A stretch of DNA of 64,000 nucleotides, from NCBI RefSeq assembly GCF_019236175.1, contig NZ_JAFAJM010000024.1, positions 186,001-250,000 of the forward strand, in the 5' to 3' direction. Positions 17,789-26,461 of this stretch are shown here, piece by piece. A model generated the notes under the pieces. It worked only from the letters and a program-made list of their open reading frames with translations. It had not been told where the DNA came from and ran no database searches. The translations under genes and the position numbers were made by a program. Position 1 is the stretch's first letter. Every line of letters starts with the position of its first letter. Source of the stretch: Chryseobacterium sp. GTDB lineage: Bacteria; Bacteroidota; Bacteroidia; Flavobacteriales; Weeksellaceae.

Positions 17789-18445
17789 ATGAAAAAAACA
17801 ATTCTATTGGGTTTATTGGTCTCTGCGGGGCTGATGAATGCTCAGCATACGCCTAAATACGGTCTTTTTGCCGGAGTCAGTTTCAGCCGTTTTTCCGGGT
17901 CTGATGCGGGTGGATTTACTTCCAGAACCGGATTTCATGCAGGAGGTTTTATATGGAATTATCTTTCCGATAAGATCTCTATAGATGTAGAATTGGCATA
18001 TTCACAGATGGGATCAGATTTTAATGCCAGTATTCCGTACCGGATTAACGAAATGGATGGCCCGAAATCATTCACATTAAATGGCCACCTGAAAACGGAT
18101 TATTTAAGATTACCGGTATTATTCAGCTATCACCCTATTGATGACCTTTCTGTTTCATTAGGACCCGAAATCGGAATTTTACTTCGCAAAGAACTTGAGT
18201 ATGATCAGAGTATCAATGGTTCAACAAAGCAAAAGCCGGATAATTTACAACAGTTTGATGCAGGAGTAAGGGTTAAAGCACAATATATTTTTGCAAAACA
18301 CTACCTGGCTTCAGCCGGCTATTATTTGGGGATGACAAAAGTATATAAGAATACGGAAGTTTATAGTTTTAATTCGCTGACTCTTCAGGATGCCCCTAAA
18401 ATATATAATTCCGGTTTTGGAATATCAGTGGGCTATGTTTTTTAA
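17789..18445 (+). CDS. Porin-family outer membrane beta-barrel protein
   Basis: A 218-residue exported protein. The signal peptide is 1-18 (LVSAGLMNAQ). The rest is a small barrel of alternating strands: YGLFAGVSFSRFSG at the start, LKTDYLRLPVLFSYHP in the middle, and a C-terminal strand GFGISVGYVF ending in Phe, the usual outer-membrane assembly signal. This is the PorT/OmpW-like layout common in Bacteroidota (predicted eight-strand barrel). A TAATTTTG box at 17678-17685 could be its -7 element. The function is unknown. Confidence 0.82.
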   Translation: MKKTILLGLLVSAGLMNAQHTPKYGLFAGVSFSRFSGSDAGGFTSRTGFHAGGFIWNYLSDKISIDVELAYSQMGSDFNASIPYRINEMDGPKSFTLNGHLKTDYLRLPVLFSYHPIDDLSVSLGPEIGILLRKELEYDQSINGSTKQKPDNLQQFDAGVRVKAQYIFAKHYLASAGYYLGMTKVYKNTEVYSFNSLTLQDAPKIYNSGFGISVGYVF

Positions 18446-18514
18446 TACGAATAATGAATACTCAATGGCAGTCTGATCTGATATATCTGAAAAAATTTCC
18501 ATATTAATACTTGT

Positions 18515-18539
18515 AAAACCCCGATTTTATCGGGGTTTT
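18515..18539 (+). terminator. Rho-independent terminator
   Basis: AAAACCCCGA (18515-18524) pairs with TCGGGGTTTT (18530-18539), 5-nt loop, followed by AATTTTG. It ends the porin-family transcript before dnaK. Confidence 0.88.
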
Positions 18540-18638
18540 AATTTTGTTGTGTCATTTTGTCACTATTTTTTGAATGGTACAGATGTTGTGAAATAGAGAG
18601 TGTAAATTAAACTTAAAAATTAGAAAAAATAAAATATT

Positions 18639-20537
18639 ATGAGTAAAATAATTGGAATTGACTTAGGAACGACCAACTCTTGTGTTGCTGTAATGGAGGG
18701 TAAAGACCCTGTTGTGATCCCAAATGCAGAAGGTAAAAGAACAACACCTTCAATTGTAGCGTTTACAGAAGATGGAGAAAGAAAAGTAGGTGATCCTGCA
18801 AAAAGACAGGCTGTAACGAATCCAAAGAAAACCGTATACTCTATCAAGAGATTTATCGGTACTCACTTTAAAGAAGATGCTAAAGAAATCTCAAGAGTAC
18901 CTTATGAGGTGGTAAGCGGACCTAATGATACTGTAAAAGTAAAAATCGACGACAGAGAATATACGCCACAGGAAATTTCTGCAATGACCCTTCAGAAAAT
19001 GAAGAAAACTGCTGAAGATTATCTTGGACAAGAGGTAACAAGAGCGGTAATCACTGTTCCGGCTTACTTCAACGACGCTCAGAGACAAGCTACTAAAGAA
19101 GCTGGTGAAATTGCCGGTCTTAAAGTGGAAAGAATTATCAACGAACCTACTGCTGCTGCGTTAGCTTACGGTCTTGATAAAAACCATAAAGATCAAAAAA
19201 TCGCTGTATATGACCTTGGAGGGGGTACTTTCGATATTTCTATCCTTGACTTAGGAGACGGTGTATTCGAAGTATTGTCTACGAATGGTGATACTCACTT
19301 AGGAGGTGATGACTTTGATGATGTGATCATCAACTGGATGGCTGATGAATTCAAAGCTGAAGAAGGTGTAGATTTAAAAGCTGATGCTATTGCTCTTCAG
19401 AGACTGAAAGAAGCTGCTGAAAAAGCAAAAATCGAATTATCTTCTTCTCCACAGACTGAAATCAACTTACCTTATATCACAGCTACAGCTACAGGTCCTA
19501 AACACTTAGTAAAGACTTTAACTAAAGCTAAATTCGAGCAATTATCTGCTGATCTTGTAAGAAGATCTATGGAGCCGGTGGCTAAAGCGTTAAAAGATGC
19601 TGGTTTATCAACTTCTGATATCGATGAAGTAATCTTGGTAGGAGGTTCTACAAGAATCCCGATCATTCAGGAAGAAGTAGAAAAATTCTTTGGTAAAAAA
19701 CCATCTAAAGGAGTAAACCCGGATGAGGTTGTAGCAGTAGGTGCAGCTATTCAGGGAGGTGTATTGACAGGAGACGTAAAAGACGTATTACTTCTTGATG
19801 TTACCCCACTTTCTTTAGGTATCGAAACAATGGGTTCTGTATTCACGAAATTAATTGAAGCGAACACTACGATCCCAACTAAAAAATCTGAGGTATTCTC
19901 TACAGCTTCTGACAACCAGCCGGCTGTAAGCATCAGAGTAGGACAGGGTGAAAGATCAATGTTCAATGATAACAAAGAAATCGGTAGATTTGATCTTCAG
20001 GATATTCCACCGGCACCAAGAGGAGTACCTCAAATTGAAGTAACTTTTGATATTGATGCGAACGGTATTCTAAGTGTATCTGCTAAAGATAAAGGTACCG
20101 GTAAAGAGCAGTCTATCAAAATCCAAGCTTCTTCAGGTCTTTCTGACGAAGAAATCGAAAGAATGAAAAAAGAAGCTCAGGAAAACTCTGCAGCTGATGC
20201 TAAGAGAAAAGAAGAAGTTGAGATCTTCAACAAAGCTGACGGATTGATCTTCCAGACTGAAAAACAATTAAAAGAATTCGGTGAAAAACTTTCTGCTGAC
20301 AAAAAAGCAGCGATTGAAGCAGCTCACGCAGAATTAAAAACAGCTTTCGAAGCTAAAAATGCAGATGATGTAAAAGCTAAAACTGAAGCATTAGATGCAG
20401 CATGGATGGCCGCTTCTGAAGAATTATATGCAGCAGGACAACAGCCTGGTGCTGATGCAGCCGGAGCTCAGAACGCTGGTGGTAACAATGCCGGAGCTGA
20501 AGATGTACAGGACGCAGACTTCGAAGAAGTAAAATAA
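18639..20537 (+). CDS. dnaK: Chaperone DnaK (Hsp70)
   Basis: A 632-residue Hsp70. [16 protein letters not shown] at 5-20 starts the nucleotide-binding domain, [15 protein letters not shown] and [15 protein letters not shown] are the phosphate loops, and [11 protein letters not shown] is the adenosine motif. The substrate-binding domain includes [13 protein letters not shown], and the C-terminus is a Gly/Ala-rich linker ending DADFEEVK. It folds and protects nascent and heat-damaged proteins with DnaJ and GrpE, neither of which is nearby. It appears to be a single-gene transcript bounded by terminators. Confidence 0.98.
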   Translation: MSKIIGIDLGTTNSCVAVMEGKDPVVIPNAEGKRTTPSIVAFTEDGERKVGDPAKRQAVTNPKKTVYSIKRFIGTHFKEDAKEISRVPYEVVSGPNDTVKVKIDDREYTPQEISAMTLQKMKKTAEDYLGQEVTRAVITVPAYFNDAQRQATKEAGEIAGLKVERIINEPTAAALAYGLDKNHKDQKIAVYDLGGGTFDISILDLGDGVFEVLSTNGDTHLGGDDFDDVIINWMADEFKAEEGVDLKADAIALQRLKEAAEKAKIELSSSPQTEINLPYITATATGPKHLVKTLTKAKFEQLSADLVRRSMEPVAKALKDAGLSTSDIDEVILVGGSTRIPIIQEEVEKFFGKKPSKGVNPDEVVAVGAAIQGGVLTGDVKDVLLLDVTPLSLGIETMGSVFTKLIEANTTIPTKKSEVFSTASDNQPAVSIRVGQGERSMFNDNKEIGRFDLQDIPPAPRGVPQIEVTFDIDANGILSVSAKDKGTGKEQSIKIQASSGLSDEEIERMKKEAQENSAADAKRKEEVEIFNKADGLIFQTEKQLKEFGEKLSADKKAAIEAAHAELKTAFEAKNADDVKAKTEALDAAWMAASEELYAAGQQPGADAAGAQNAGGNNAGAEDVQDADFEEVK

Positions 20538-20569
20538 TAAATGTAAACACTAACATTTAATTATAAATT

Positions 20570-20602
20570 AACCCCGCAGTAAACAAAGTTTACTGCGGGG
20601 TT
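20570..20602 (+). terminator. Strong bidirectional terminator after dnaK
   Basis: AACCCCGCAGTAAAC (20570-20584) pairs perfectly with GTTTACTGCGGGGTT (20588-20602): a 15-bp stem with a 3-nt loop, then TTTATTTG. Confidence 0.92.
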
Positions 20603-20667
20603 TTTATTTGGAAACCTGTTTTTTTGTTATCTGAATATGGGTTTAGGATACAGAATATAAAATAGGA

Positions 20668-21021
20668 TTACAGAATTTCTACCTCTTCCGGAATGATAAA
20701 AAGAATCAGACAGCCATTCTCAGATTTTACAGAATGTTTAAAGCCGGGAGGTGTATATAAATAATCTCCTTTTTCCATATGAGCTCCTGCTATAAAGGCA
20801 TCACCTTCCATGATGAAGAGCTCTTCTCCTGCAGGATGGTTGTGGTAAGGATAGCTTGCTCCCGGTTCAAATTTCAGAAGAATGGTCGTGGAACGGTTTT
20901 TTTCAGGATCAAATTTTAAGGATTTTACAAAGATTCCTTCATAATGAATTCCTTTTTCAATTAAAGGTTGCCACTCTTTTTGTTCTGTTTTTACGATATA
21001 ATCGTGAATTTTTGTGTTCAT
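20668..21021 (-). CDS. Cupin-domain protein
   Basis: A 117-residue cytoplasmic single-domain cupin. Motif 1 is PYHNHPAGEELFIMEGDAF (about 59-77), which supplies two His and a Glu for a metal. Motif 2 is GDYLYTPPGFKHSV (about 85-98), with the third His. The layout resembles ChrR-type cupins that sense or detoxify reactive carbonyls or oxidants, but no sigma-factor partner is present. It lies 20 nt after the DoxX-like gene on the same strand, so they are one transcript, probably under the AraC regulator just upstream. Confidence 0.85.
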   Translation of the reverse strand: MNTKIHDYIVKTEQKEWQPLIEKGIHYEGIFVKSLKFDPEKNRSTTILLKFEPGASYPYHNHPAGEELFIMEGDAFIAGAHMEKGDYLYTPPGFKHSVKSENGCLILFIIPEEVEIL

Positions 21022-21041
21022 TGTACTATTTTTTTAAATAA

Positions 21042-21461
21042 TTATTGATGTAAAAGTTGTTCTAAAGTCCATTTGTAACGTGGAAAAGTACTGAGTAAAA
21101 AAGCGCCGGCACTGAAGACAAAAACAGAATAATCCAGAGGTTCTTTCAGGCTGTAGGATATGCTCATGGCAATAGCAAATATAAGGGTTAAGAAAGCAGC
21201 ACATACAGCTGATTTACTGACCTGATAACCTACTAGAAGTAAGAGCCCAAGGCTTATTTCAGCTACCGTTGATGCTGTTGCGATAGCTGGTGCTACTGAT
21301 GCAGGGAAAAATGAATTGGTCTGTGCAGTATACTGCACGAAATTTTTCCAGCCTGAAGAATGAGTTCCCCAAAGATTCAGTCTGCTTGCCGTTGCAGATA
21401 AAAATCCGGCGGCTAATGTTATTCTTAATAGAAAAACGGCGAAGTCCTGTTTCGTTTTCAT
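21042..21461 (-). CDS. DoxX-family membrane protein
   Basis: A 139-residue inner-membrane protein with four predicted helices, near residues 6-26, 50-70, 75-98 and 104-126. The N-terminus FAVFLLRITLAAGFLSATASRL has the R-x-x-x-A-x-x-F start typical of DoxX and DoxD proteins. Family members are linked to redox or thiosulfate metabolism and detoxification, but most are uncharacterised. It is co-transcribed with the downstream cupin. Confidence 0.82.
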   Translation of the reverse strand: MKTKQDFAVFLLRITLAAGFLSATASRLNLWGTHSSGWKNFVQYTAQTNSFFPASVAPAIATASTVAEISLGLLLLVGYQVSKSAVCAAFLTLIFAIAMSISYSLKEPLDYSVFVFSAGAFLLSTFPRYKWTLEQLLHQ

Positions 21462-21510
21462 ACCTATATTTTAAGTCTTAATTACAGGTACAAAGTTCAG
21501 AGAAAGGACG

Positions 21511-21527
21511 TGTCTAAAGAATAGACA
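21511..21527. promoter_or_regulatory. Candidate operator upstream of the DoxX-cupin operon
   Basis: TGTCTA-AAGAA-TAGACA is a perfect 6-5-6 dyad about 50 nt upstream of the DoxX start, in the 135-nt gap below the AraC regulator gene. A regulator site is a reasonable guess. AraC proteins more often bind direct repeats, so this is tentative. Confidence 0.3.
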
Positions 21528-21596
21528 ATTTCAGGAAAAACATGTAATATTCTGAAATGAAAGTCTGGAATTTAAATCTTAAAGGGGGTGAACGAT

Positions 21597-22385
21597 TTAA
21601 TTTTTTACTGCCTTCTGATAATCTTTAGGAGACAGAGAGGTATGTTTTTTAAAGAAATTGGAAAAATAAAAAGGGTCATTGAAGCCCAGCTGGTAAGCGA
21701 TTTCTTTAATGTTCAGTTTTTCATACAGCAGTAGCCTTTTGGCTTCCGAAACAGTAAGACTGTAAATTACATTTTGCGCTGTTTTATTGGTATGCAGCTT
21801 TGAAACTTCATTCAGTTTTGCTTCCGTAGTTCCCAGTATATCTGCAAAACGGGAGACCGGATAATTGTCGGGAAAATGCGTCCGGACACTTTCCAGAAAT
21901 TTTAGAAACAGGGCATCCGGTTTCCAGATTTCATCACCATTGGCTATTTTATTACGGTTGATTTCTATCAATAATAATTCAACCAGAGAATGGATGGAAA
22001 TCAGATATTGATAAGGTTTTTCACGAATTTCTTTTTCGATAATACTGAGTGTTTCCGTAAAAAAATCAGGGTTACGGACTGTGATGATTTCATTCATTCC
22101 GAAGTGGCAGAAAAGACCGTTATGAAAAATAAGCTCAATGTCATTATCACTTTTACTGAAAAAATCTAAAGTAAATTCTAAAACACTTAGTTCTCCTTCT
22201 ACATGCATTAATTGATGAAACTGGCCGGAAGTAATGGTAATCACCTGATTGGTATTCAGAACAAACATATTTTCATCTATCAGTACTTCAGCATTTCCGT
22301 TACAGCACCAGAATAGGGTATATTTAATTACCCGTCTCGGTTCAGGATGTCCTGACTGATGAGAATATTTTTTTATTTCTATCAT
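21597..22385 (-). CDS. AraC-family transcriptional regulator
   Basis: A 262-residue regulator. The N-terminal ~100 residues form a cupin-like sensing domain (NTNQVITITSGQFHQLMHVE). The C-terminal ~90 contain two helix-turn-helix units, with ETEAKLNEVSKLHTNKTAQN in the first and IKEIAYQLGFNDPFYFSNFF (about 233-252) in the second, the AraC signature. It is on the same strand as and immediately upstream of the DoxX-cupin genes, which makes them the likely targets. The inducer is unknown. Confidence 0.92.
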   Translation of the reverse strand: MIEIKKYSHQSGHPEPRRVIKYTLFWCCNGNAEVLIDENMFVLNTNQVITITSGQFHQLMHVEGELSVLEFTLDFFSKSDNDIELIFHNGLFCHFGMNEIITVRNPDFFTETLSIIEKEIREKPYQYLISIHSLVELLLIEINRNKIANGDEIWKPDALFLKFLESVRTHFPDNYPVSRFADILGTTEAKLNEVSKLHTNKTAQNVIYSLTVSEAKRLLLYEKLNIKEIAYQLGFNDPFYFSNFFKKHTSLSPKDYQKAVKN

Positions 22386-22717
22386 AATCTGCTCGTTAGA
22401 ATTTAAATGAAGTTGAGTGGGAAATAAACTAATCTAAATTACAAAAAAAATCATATAAATGACTTGTTATGTGACTGAGGGTAAGATACACCGGAGAATA
22501 ACGTATGCAAAGTCTGTTTAACAACCGAGGTTTTGATAACACCAGAAAATTTGTAAACTAAAATCAGAATATATATTTAAAATCTGTACATTTGTTTTTA
22601 TTTAGAATCAATAAAAATTATAAACAAAATAAAATTAATACCTAAAGTTTACCTTTTGTAACTCGGCATTATGAATACGGAATGCAATACAATGGATAAT
22701 CCAAAAACTAAAAAATT
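22386..22717. other. Divergent intergenic region with a candidate + strand promoter
   Basis: 332 bp, no gene. TACATTTG at 22587-22594 matches TAnnTTTG and could serve the acyltransferase gene, but no TTG or TTTG lies at the right distance upstream. A variant TACCTTTTG near 22650 is an alternative. No strong hairpin is seen. Confidence 0.4.
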
Positions 22718-23827
22718 ATGGAACACCAAAACAAAAGAATTTTAGCACTTGACCTGATAAAAGGAATGAGTGTTATCGGAATGATCATCATTCATACCTT
22801 ACTGATATTTGCGAATGTAAAATCTCAGTCAGAAACACTAATAGGCAGCTTTATTGTCTTTCTGGGAAGAGGCACTTCTATTTTTCTTATCTGTATGGGA
22901 ATTACATTTATGACTTCGAGTCATCAAAGTCTGAAAAGCTCTCTGAAACGTGGCGGACTGCTTTTATTAGCAGGTTTTTTTATGAATTTCATGAAGTTTA
23001 TTGTTCCTGCAGTTTTAGGATTTGCTCCTGAACATTTTATTGAAAAATACGGATGGCACGGCCCGATAGAACAGCAGTACATGTATCTGGAATTGTTGGG
23101 AGATATTTTACAACTGGCAGGAATGTCTTTATTATTTGTAGGTTTTATCAGAAAATACATAAAGAATAAATACGGAATTCTGGCTATAGGCCTTCTGGTA
23201 GCAGTTATATCCAGAGAAGTAAGCGGAATTAATATAGATTTTCCTGTTGTTAATTATGTGCTGGATCTGCTTTTTAATAATGATTTTCCTGCCTATGTCT
23301 ATTTTCCTGTTTTTCCATGGATGTCTTTTATTATCATAGGAATGTTTTTTGGCCAATGGTTTCTGGAACTTAATCATAACAGCCGGCAGCTGTTTAAGAA
23401 TATGCTGTATACAGGTCTTATATTTATTGCTATAGGAGCCCCTTTGGTTTTTATATACGGGGAATATAATTATAATGGTTTTTACCACATGGGACCGGGA
23501 GGTGTCATTTACTTTGCCGGATGGACACTTATCTTTCTCTGGATGATTTTTAAGATTACTTTAAAAGCTAAAGAAAATACCATGATAAGAATCTTAAAAT
23601 ATTGCAGCAGAAATCTTACCTCCATGTATATGATACAATGGATATTAATTTCCTGGGGCAAAAGCGTGTTTGGATACAGACAACACGGAATTACAGTTGT
23701 ACTCATGCTCATCCTGATGTATATTATTCTCACATTCCTCGTTCAGAATCTGTTGGATATTATTAGAAAAAAACAACCGTTAATTGTGTTCAGGCGTATT
23801 CCGGCAGACGGTACCGTACTGAAATAG
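22718..23827 (+). CDS. Polytopic membrane acyltransferase (HGSNAT/DUF1624-like)
   Basis: A 369-residue inner-membrane protein with about ten hydrophobic helices. The N-terminus LALDLIKGMSVIGMIIIHTL (about 9-28) is the R/D-x-x-K/R-G ... H start of the heparan-alpha-glucosaminide N-acetyltransferase-like and acyltransferase-3 groups, with the conserved His in helix 1. FLGRGTSIFLICMGI follows in helix 2. Members move acyl groups across or onto membrane-associated acceptors, often cell-envelope sugars. The acceptor is unknown. The gene stands alone, with the next gene 133 nt away. Confidence 0.75.
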   Translation: MEHQNKRILALDLIKGMSVIGMIIIHTLLIFANVKSQSETLIGSFIVFLGRGTSIFLICMGITFMTSSHQSLKSSLKRGGLLLLAGFFMNFMKFIVPAVLGFAPEHFIEKYGWHGPIEQQYMYLELLGDILQLAGMSLLFVGFIRKYIKNKYGILAIGLLVAVISREVSGINIDFPVVNYVLDLLFNNDFPAYVYFPVFPWMSFIIIGMFFGQWFLELNHNSRQLFKNMLYTGLIFIAIGAPLVFIYGEYNYNGFYHMGPGGVIYFAGWTLIFLWMIFKITLKAKENTMIRILKYCSRNLTSMYMIQWILISWGKSVFGYRQHGITVVLMLILMYIILTFLVQNLLDIIRKKQPLIVFRRIPADGTVLK

Positions 23828-23960
23828 TCTACAACGGAAAAGCTAGCATAAATTATGATTTATCATCTGTTTTCATCGTTGTCTTTATCAGAAACCCCGC
23901 TCAGAATAAGAAGAAAAATAATTATATTCGTTGAGTTTTAATTGTAAATAAAAAACTCCA

Positions 23961-24476
23961 ATGAAATATTCTAAAATTATTGTCGTAGTTGCTTTATTTC
24001 TGTTTCAATTCGGAATGGCACAGGAAAAGGCTAATATAGTATTAAATAAAGCACTTGTCGAGGCTAAGACTCATAACAAAAATGTACTTTTGATGTTTCA
24101 TGCTTCATGGTGCAAATGGTGTAAGATGATGGAAAAAAATATGAATCTTCCTGAAGCCAAACCTATTTTTGATAAGAAATTTGTTATAGCTTATATTGAT
24201 GTTCAGGAAAGGCCGGAAAAAAAGTCGCTTGAAAATCCGGGCGGGCAGGAACTGATGAATAAGTACAAAGGTGAAAAAGCCGGACTTCCGTTCTGGCTGA
24301 TATTAAACTCAAAAGGGGAAGTGCTGGCCAATTCTTTTGATGAAAAGGGAGAAAATTTAGGCTCTCCGTCAACGCCTCAGGAAATCACATCCTTTACGGA
24401 AAAACTAAAGAAAACCTCGAAACTGAATAAAGAAGAACTTCAGATCATTGGTAATGTATTTGCGAAAAAAGATTAA
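23961..24476 (+). CDS. Periplasmic thioredoxin-family protein
   Basis: A 171-residue exported protein. The signal peptide is 1-20 (FQFGMAQ), followed by a thioredoxin-7-like domain with the redox motif FHASWCKWCKMMEKN, cysteines 51 and 54. LPFWLILNSKGEVLANS near 110-126 corresponds to the cis-Pro region. Such proteins reduce or isomerise disulfides, or feed electrons to envelope proteins. The CKWC active site is like those of DsbD C-terminal or thiol-disulfide-interchange homologues. It is a single gene ended by a strong terminator. Confidence 0.88.
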   Translation: MKYSKIIVVVALFLFQFGMAQEKANIVLNKALVEAKTHNKNVLLMFHASWCKWCKMMEKNMNLPEAKPIFDKKFVIAYIDVQERPEKKSLENPGGQELMNKYKGEKAGLPFWLILNSKGEVLANSFDEKGENLGSPSTPQEITSFTEKLKKTSKLNKEELQIIGNVFAKKD

Positions 24477-24481
24477 TAATA

Positions 24482-24507
24482 AAATCCCGGGTGATGACCC
24501 GGGATTT
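24482..24507 (+). terminator. Bidirectional terminator
   Basis: AAATCCCGGGT (24482-24492) pairs with ACCCGGGATTT (24497-24507), 4-nt loop, followed by ATTTTTTTATATT. It lies between convergent genes. Confidence 0.9.
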
Positions 24508-24534
24508 ATTTTTTTATATTCTCACAAGATGATT

Positions 24535-25131
24535 TTAGGGAGCCTGATAATAATAATCCACATTACTCCAAAGAACTTCGTCTCCTGATTTTGTCATTTG
24601 CGAAGGATTGGTAAAAACTGTTCCGAAAATAGTATCATATTGAGTGGTTCCGAAAAGAGTGTTTTGAGTAATCAGTAATCCTTCAGTTTCTCTTGAAGCT
24701 TTTTTAATATATCTGAAAGTCCTTTTTAAAGTAAAAGAAGATTCCTTTTTATTGTAATTCCCTACATAATTCGGTTTAATCGTTTTATCATCAATTAAGA
24801 CAGAGTCATTGACCATTTTAATAGCATAAGTAATATCTGCAGAAGTTCCGGCTACCAGACGGATTGTATTATTGTGAAGATCAAGATCTATCTTTTTCCA
24901 TGCCGGTTCTTTATACAGACTCCAGTAATTATTCAGATAAGCTTCATCCGGAGCAGATTTCTGACCTTTGGACCCTTTGTATGATGTAGTACTGATGACG
25001 CTGTATCCTTTGAATTCGAAACTGTGAAGCTCCTTATCAATGGGTCTGGGATCTTCAATCATATTATCATTATTCCCGCATGAAATCAATGATAAAAGAG
25101 TGAAGGCCGTACAAAATGAATACTTCATCAT
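24535..25131 (-). CDS. Hypothetical lipoprotein, 198 aa
   Basis: A frame stays open up to 25206, but a longer start would give a protein with no export signal at its front. The ATG-ATG at 25131/25128 gives a lipoprotein signal MMKYSFCTAFTLLSLISCGN with the lipobox cysteine at 18. A TAnnTTTG promoter at 25150-25143 sits between the two options. The mature part is beta-rich, with a KGSKGQKSAPDEAYLNNYW loop and many Thr and Lys, and I see no known domain. It is probably an outer- or inner-membrane lipoprotein with a single beta domain. Confidence 0.68.
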   Translation of the reverse strand: MMKYSFCTAFTLLSLISCGNNDNMIEDPRPIDKELHSFEFKGYSVISTTSYKGSKGQKSAPDEAYLNNYWSLYKEPAWKKIDLDLHNNTIRLVAGTSADITYAIKMVNDSVLIDDKTIKPNYVGNYNKKESSFTLKRTFRYIKKASRETEGLLITQNTLFGTTQYDTIFGTVFTNPSQMTKSGDEVLWSNVDYYYQAP

Positions 25132-25142
25132 AGCTTTTTTTG

Positions 25143-25150
25143 CAAAAATA
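25143..25150 (-). promoter_or_regulatory. -7 promoter element of the lipoprotein gene
   Basis: Reads TATTTTTG on the minus strand, an exact TAnnTTTG, placing the transcript start only a few bases before the ATG at 25131. The -33 half is weak. It argues against the longer start at 25206. Confidence 0.5.
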
Positions 25151-25218
25151 GTTTTTTTGAATGTATTGACGAAGGGCATAGATTGAAAATTACAGTGCAG
25201 AGACAAAAATTAAAATAT

Positions 25219-25251
25219 AACTCCCCAAACAAATGAATTGCCCGGGGAGTT
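25219..25251 (-). terminator. Terminator of the small-protein operon
   Basis: AACTCCCC (25219-25226) pairs with GGGGAGTT (25244-25251), loop 17 nt. T-rich DNA follows on both sides (TATATTTTAATTTTT leftward). Confidence 0.7.
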
Positions 25252-25269
25252 TTTCAAATTAAACTATTT

Positions 25270-25665
25270 TTATTTACCAAAGTAGATTTGATCCTGTTTT
25301 TGCTGTTCATTATAGATGATCTGGAAGCTTACAGGCATATACTGATACAGAAGTTTCCAATGCTGGATCTTAGCATGTTTTTTAAAGCTTTCGAAGGACC
25401 TTACGAAAATATTCTCGATCATCGTTCTTACATAGGTATTTCCATTCCTGTAAAGACCATCCATTAATTTGATGTGATGAGCTATAATGTTGATCTTCGA
25501 CTCCTGCAACAGGCCTTTCAGGTAATTAACGGTAGCCTGCATAATTCCGGCAAAGTTGTCCTGGACAGATAACTGTGTGATTTCGTTACGAAGTCTTGGA
25601 TAGAAAAATTTTAAGTAGTCAACAGCTATTTTTTGATTAATAGTTTGCATTTGTACTTTCATCAT
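25270..25665 (-). CDS. Small helical protein, paralogue of the 118-aa protein two genes upstream
   Basis: 131 residues from the ATG-ATG at 25665; the frame's first start at 25686 is a GTG and less likely. The protein is predicted all-helical and soluble. Its core, MDGLYRNGNTYVRTMIENIF, lines up with MDKIYTDGDTVLKNAIETTF of the neighbour at 25931-26287: M-D-x-x-Y-x-x-G-x-T-x6-I-E-x-x-F is shared. The shape recalls small domains such as DUF7674, a recollection only. It is the last of four leftward genes that look like two copies of a pair (small membrane protein, then helical protein). The function is unknown. Confidence 0.72.
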   Translation of the reverse strand: MMKVQMQTINQKIAVDYLKFFYPRLRNEITQLSVQDNFAGIMQATVNYLKGLLQESKINIIAHHIKLMDGLYRNGNTYVRTMIENIFVRSFESFKKHAKIQHWKLLYQYMPVSFQIIYNEQQKQDQIYFGK

Positions 25666-25716
25666 AATTAAGAATTTTTCAAACACTTTTTATTGCAGCG
25701 AAATGTATACCAAAAT

Positions 25717-25848
25717 TTAAAGACAGGCTGCAAAAATAAAAACGCCTACAATCACGGCAATGTGAGTGAGTAATATCTCTGAATTGTGTCTGTTAGTCGT
25801 GGTTTTCCAGGTTTTCCAGTCTGAAATTTTTCTGATTTTATTTTTCAT
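25717..25848 (-). CDS. 43-aa single-pass membrane protein
   Basis: An open frame of 44 codons from an ATG at 25848 to TAA at 25717-25719. The basic, Trp- and Thr-rich N-terminus (MKNKIRKISDWKTWKTTTNR) is followed by one hydrophobic helix, LLTHIAVIVGVFIFAACL (26-43), which ends the protein. The charge pattern predicts an N-inside, tail-anchored-like protein. It lies between the two paralogous helical proteins, 82 nt after the upstream one and 51 nt before the downstream one, and matches the position of the 54-aa membrane protein at 26297-26461. It is likely real because the pair arrangement repeats. Confidence 0.6.
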   Translation of the reverse strand: MKNKIRKISDWKTWKTTTNRHNSEILLTHIAVIVGVFIFAACL

Positions 25849-25930
25849 AATCTATTGATTGTGAGTTATTTTTAATTTTGTTTAATTTAAACACTTTGTA
25901 ATGAAACGGATAAAAAATGTAATAAAACAT

Positions 25931-26287
25931 TTATATACCGTGGCTGTAAATCTGTCTCGAATAAATTTGCTGTAAGCTGGAAGAAATATGACTAAATATC
26001 ACTTTTCTGTATTCATCGCTGCAAAAAGCTGTAGAATTGTCCAGAGAATAAATAAAAGTAGTTTCAATTGCATTTTTTAATACCGTATCACCGTCAGTAT
26101 AAATTTTGTCCATCTTTTGTAAACTTCTGAAAAGCAGATTTCTGTCATTCTGGCGGATCATACTTTTAATACGCTCCGTAAAAGTCCGGATGATACTGTA
26201 TGAGTTCTGAATTTTAATTTCTTTCACTTCATTTTCAAAATCGGGAACCACCTCTGTGATTTCCTGTACGGCTTGTAAATAATTCAT
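25931..26287 (-). CDS. Small helical protein, paralogue of the 131-aa protein downstream
   Basis: 118 residues, soluble and predicted all-helical, with no known motif beyond that shared with its paralogue (M-D-x-x-Y-x-x-G-x-T near residues 57-67 and I-E-x-x-F-x-x-S after it). The N-terminus MNYLQAVQEITEVVPDFENE resembles small DUF7674-type domains as I remember them. It begins 9 nt after the stop of a 54-aa membrane protein, so the two are coupled. No catalytic residues stand out; a protein-protein interaction role is the simplest guess. Confidence 0.75.
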   Translation of the reverse strand: MNYLQAVQEITEVVPDFENEVKEIKIQNSYSIIRTFTERIKSMIRQNDRNLLFRSLQKMDKIYTDGDTVLKNAIETTFIYSLDNSTAFCSDEYRKVIFSHISSSLQQIYSRQIYSHGI

Positions 26288-26296
26288 AGTATATTA

Positions 26297-26461
26297 TTAA
26301 ATGTGGTTTTGTTCCAACAGTTTGATGAACGCACCAAACATGAAAATAATTATAAAGGCGATAAAGAGAAGATGATAAGGTTTCAGCCATTTCGGGGTTT
26401 GTGGACCTCTGCTTTTTAGTCTTCTTAATTTATCTATTCGGTTTAATGTTTTCAAGTCCAT
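26297..26461 (-). CDS. 54-aa single-pass membrane protein
   Basis: An open frame of 55 codons, ATG at 26461 to TAA at 26297-26299. The strongly basic N-terminus (TLNRIDKLRRLKSRGPQTPK, residues 5-24) precedes one helix, LLFIAFIIIFMFGAFIKLL (31-49), and a short tail. Charge predicts the N-terminus in the cytoplasm. It is the first gene of the four-gene set and lies 9 nt before the 118-aa helical protein. I do not recognise the family. Confidence 0.62.
   Translation of the reverse strand: MDLKTLNRIDKLRRLKSRGPQTPKWLKPYHLLFIAFIIIFMFGAFIKLLEQNHI

Noticed and set aside
24535-25206. Longer start of the lipoprotein gene
   Set aside because: The ATG-ATG at 25131 gives a proper lipobox and lies after a promoter box.
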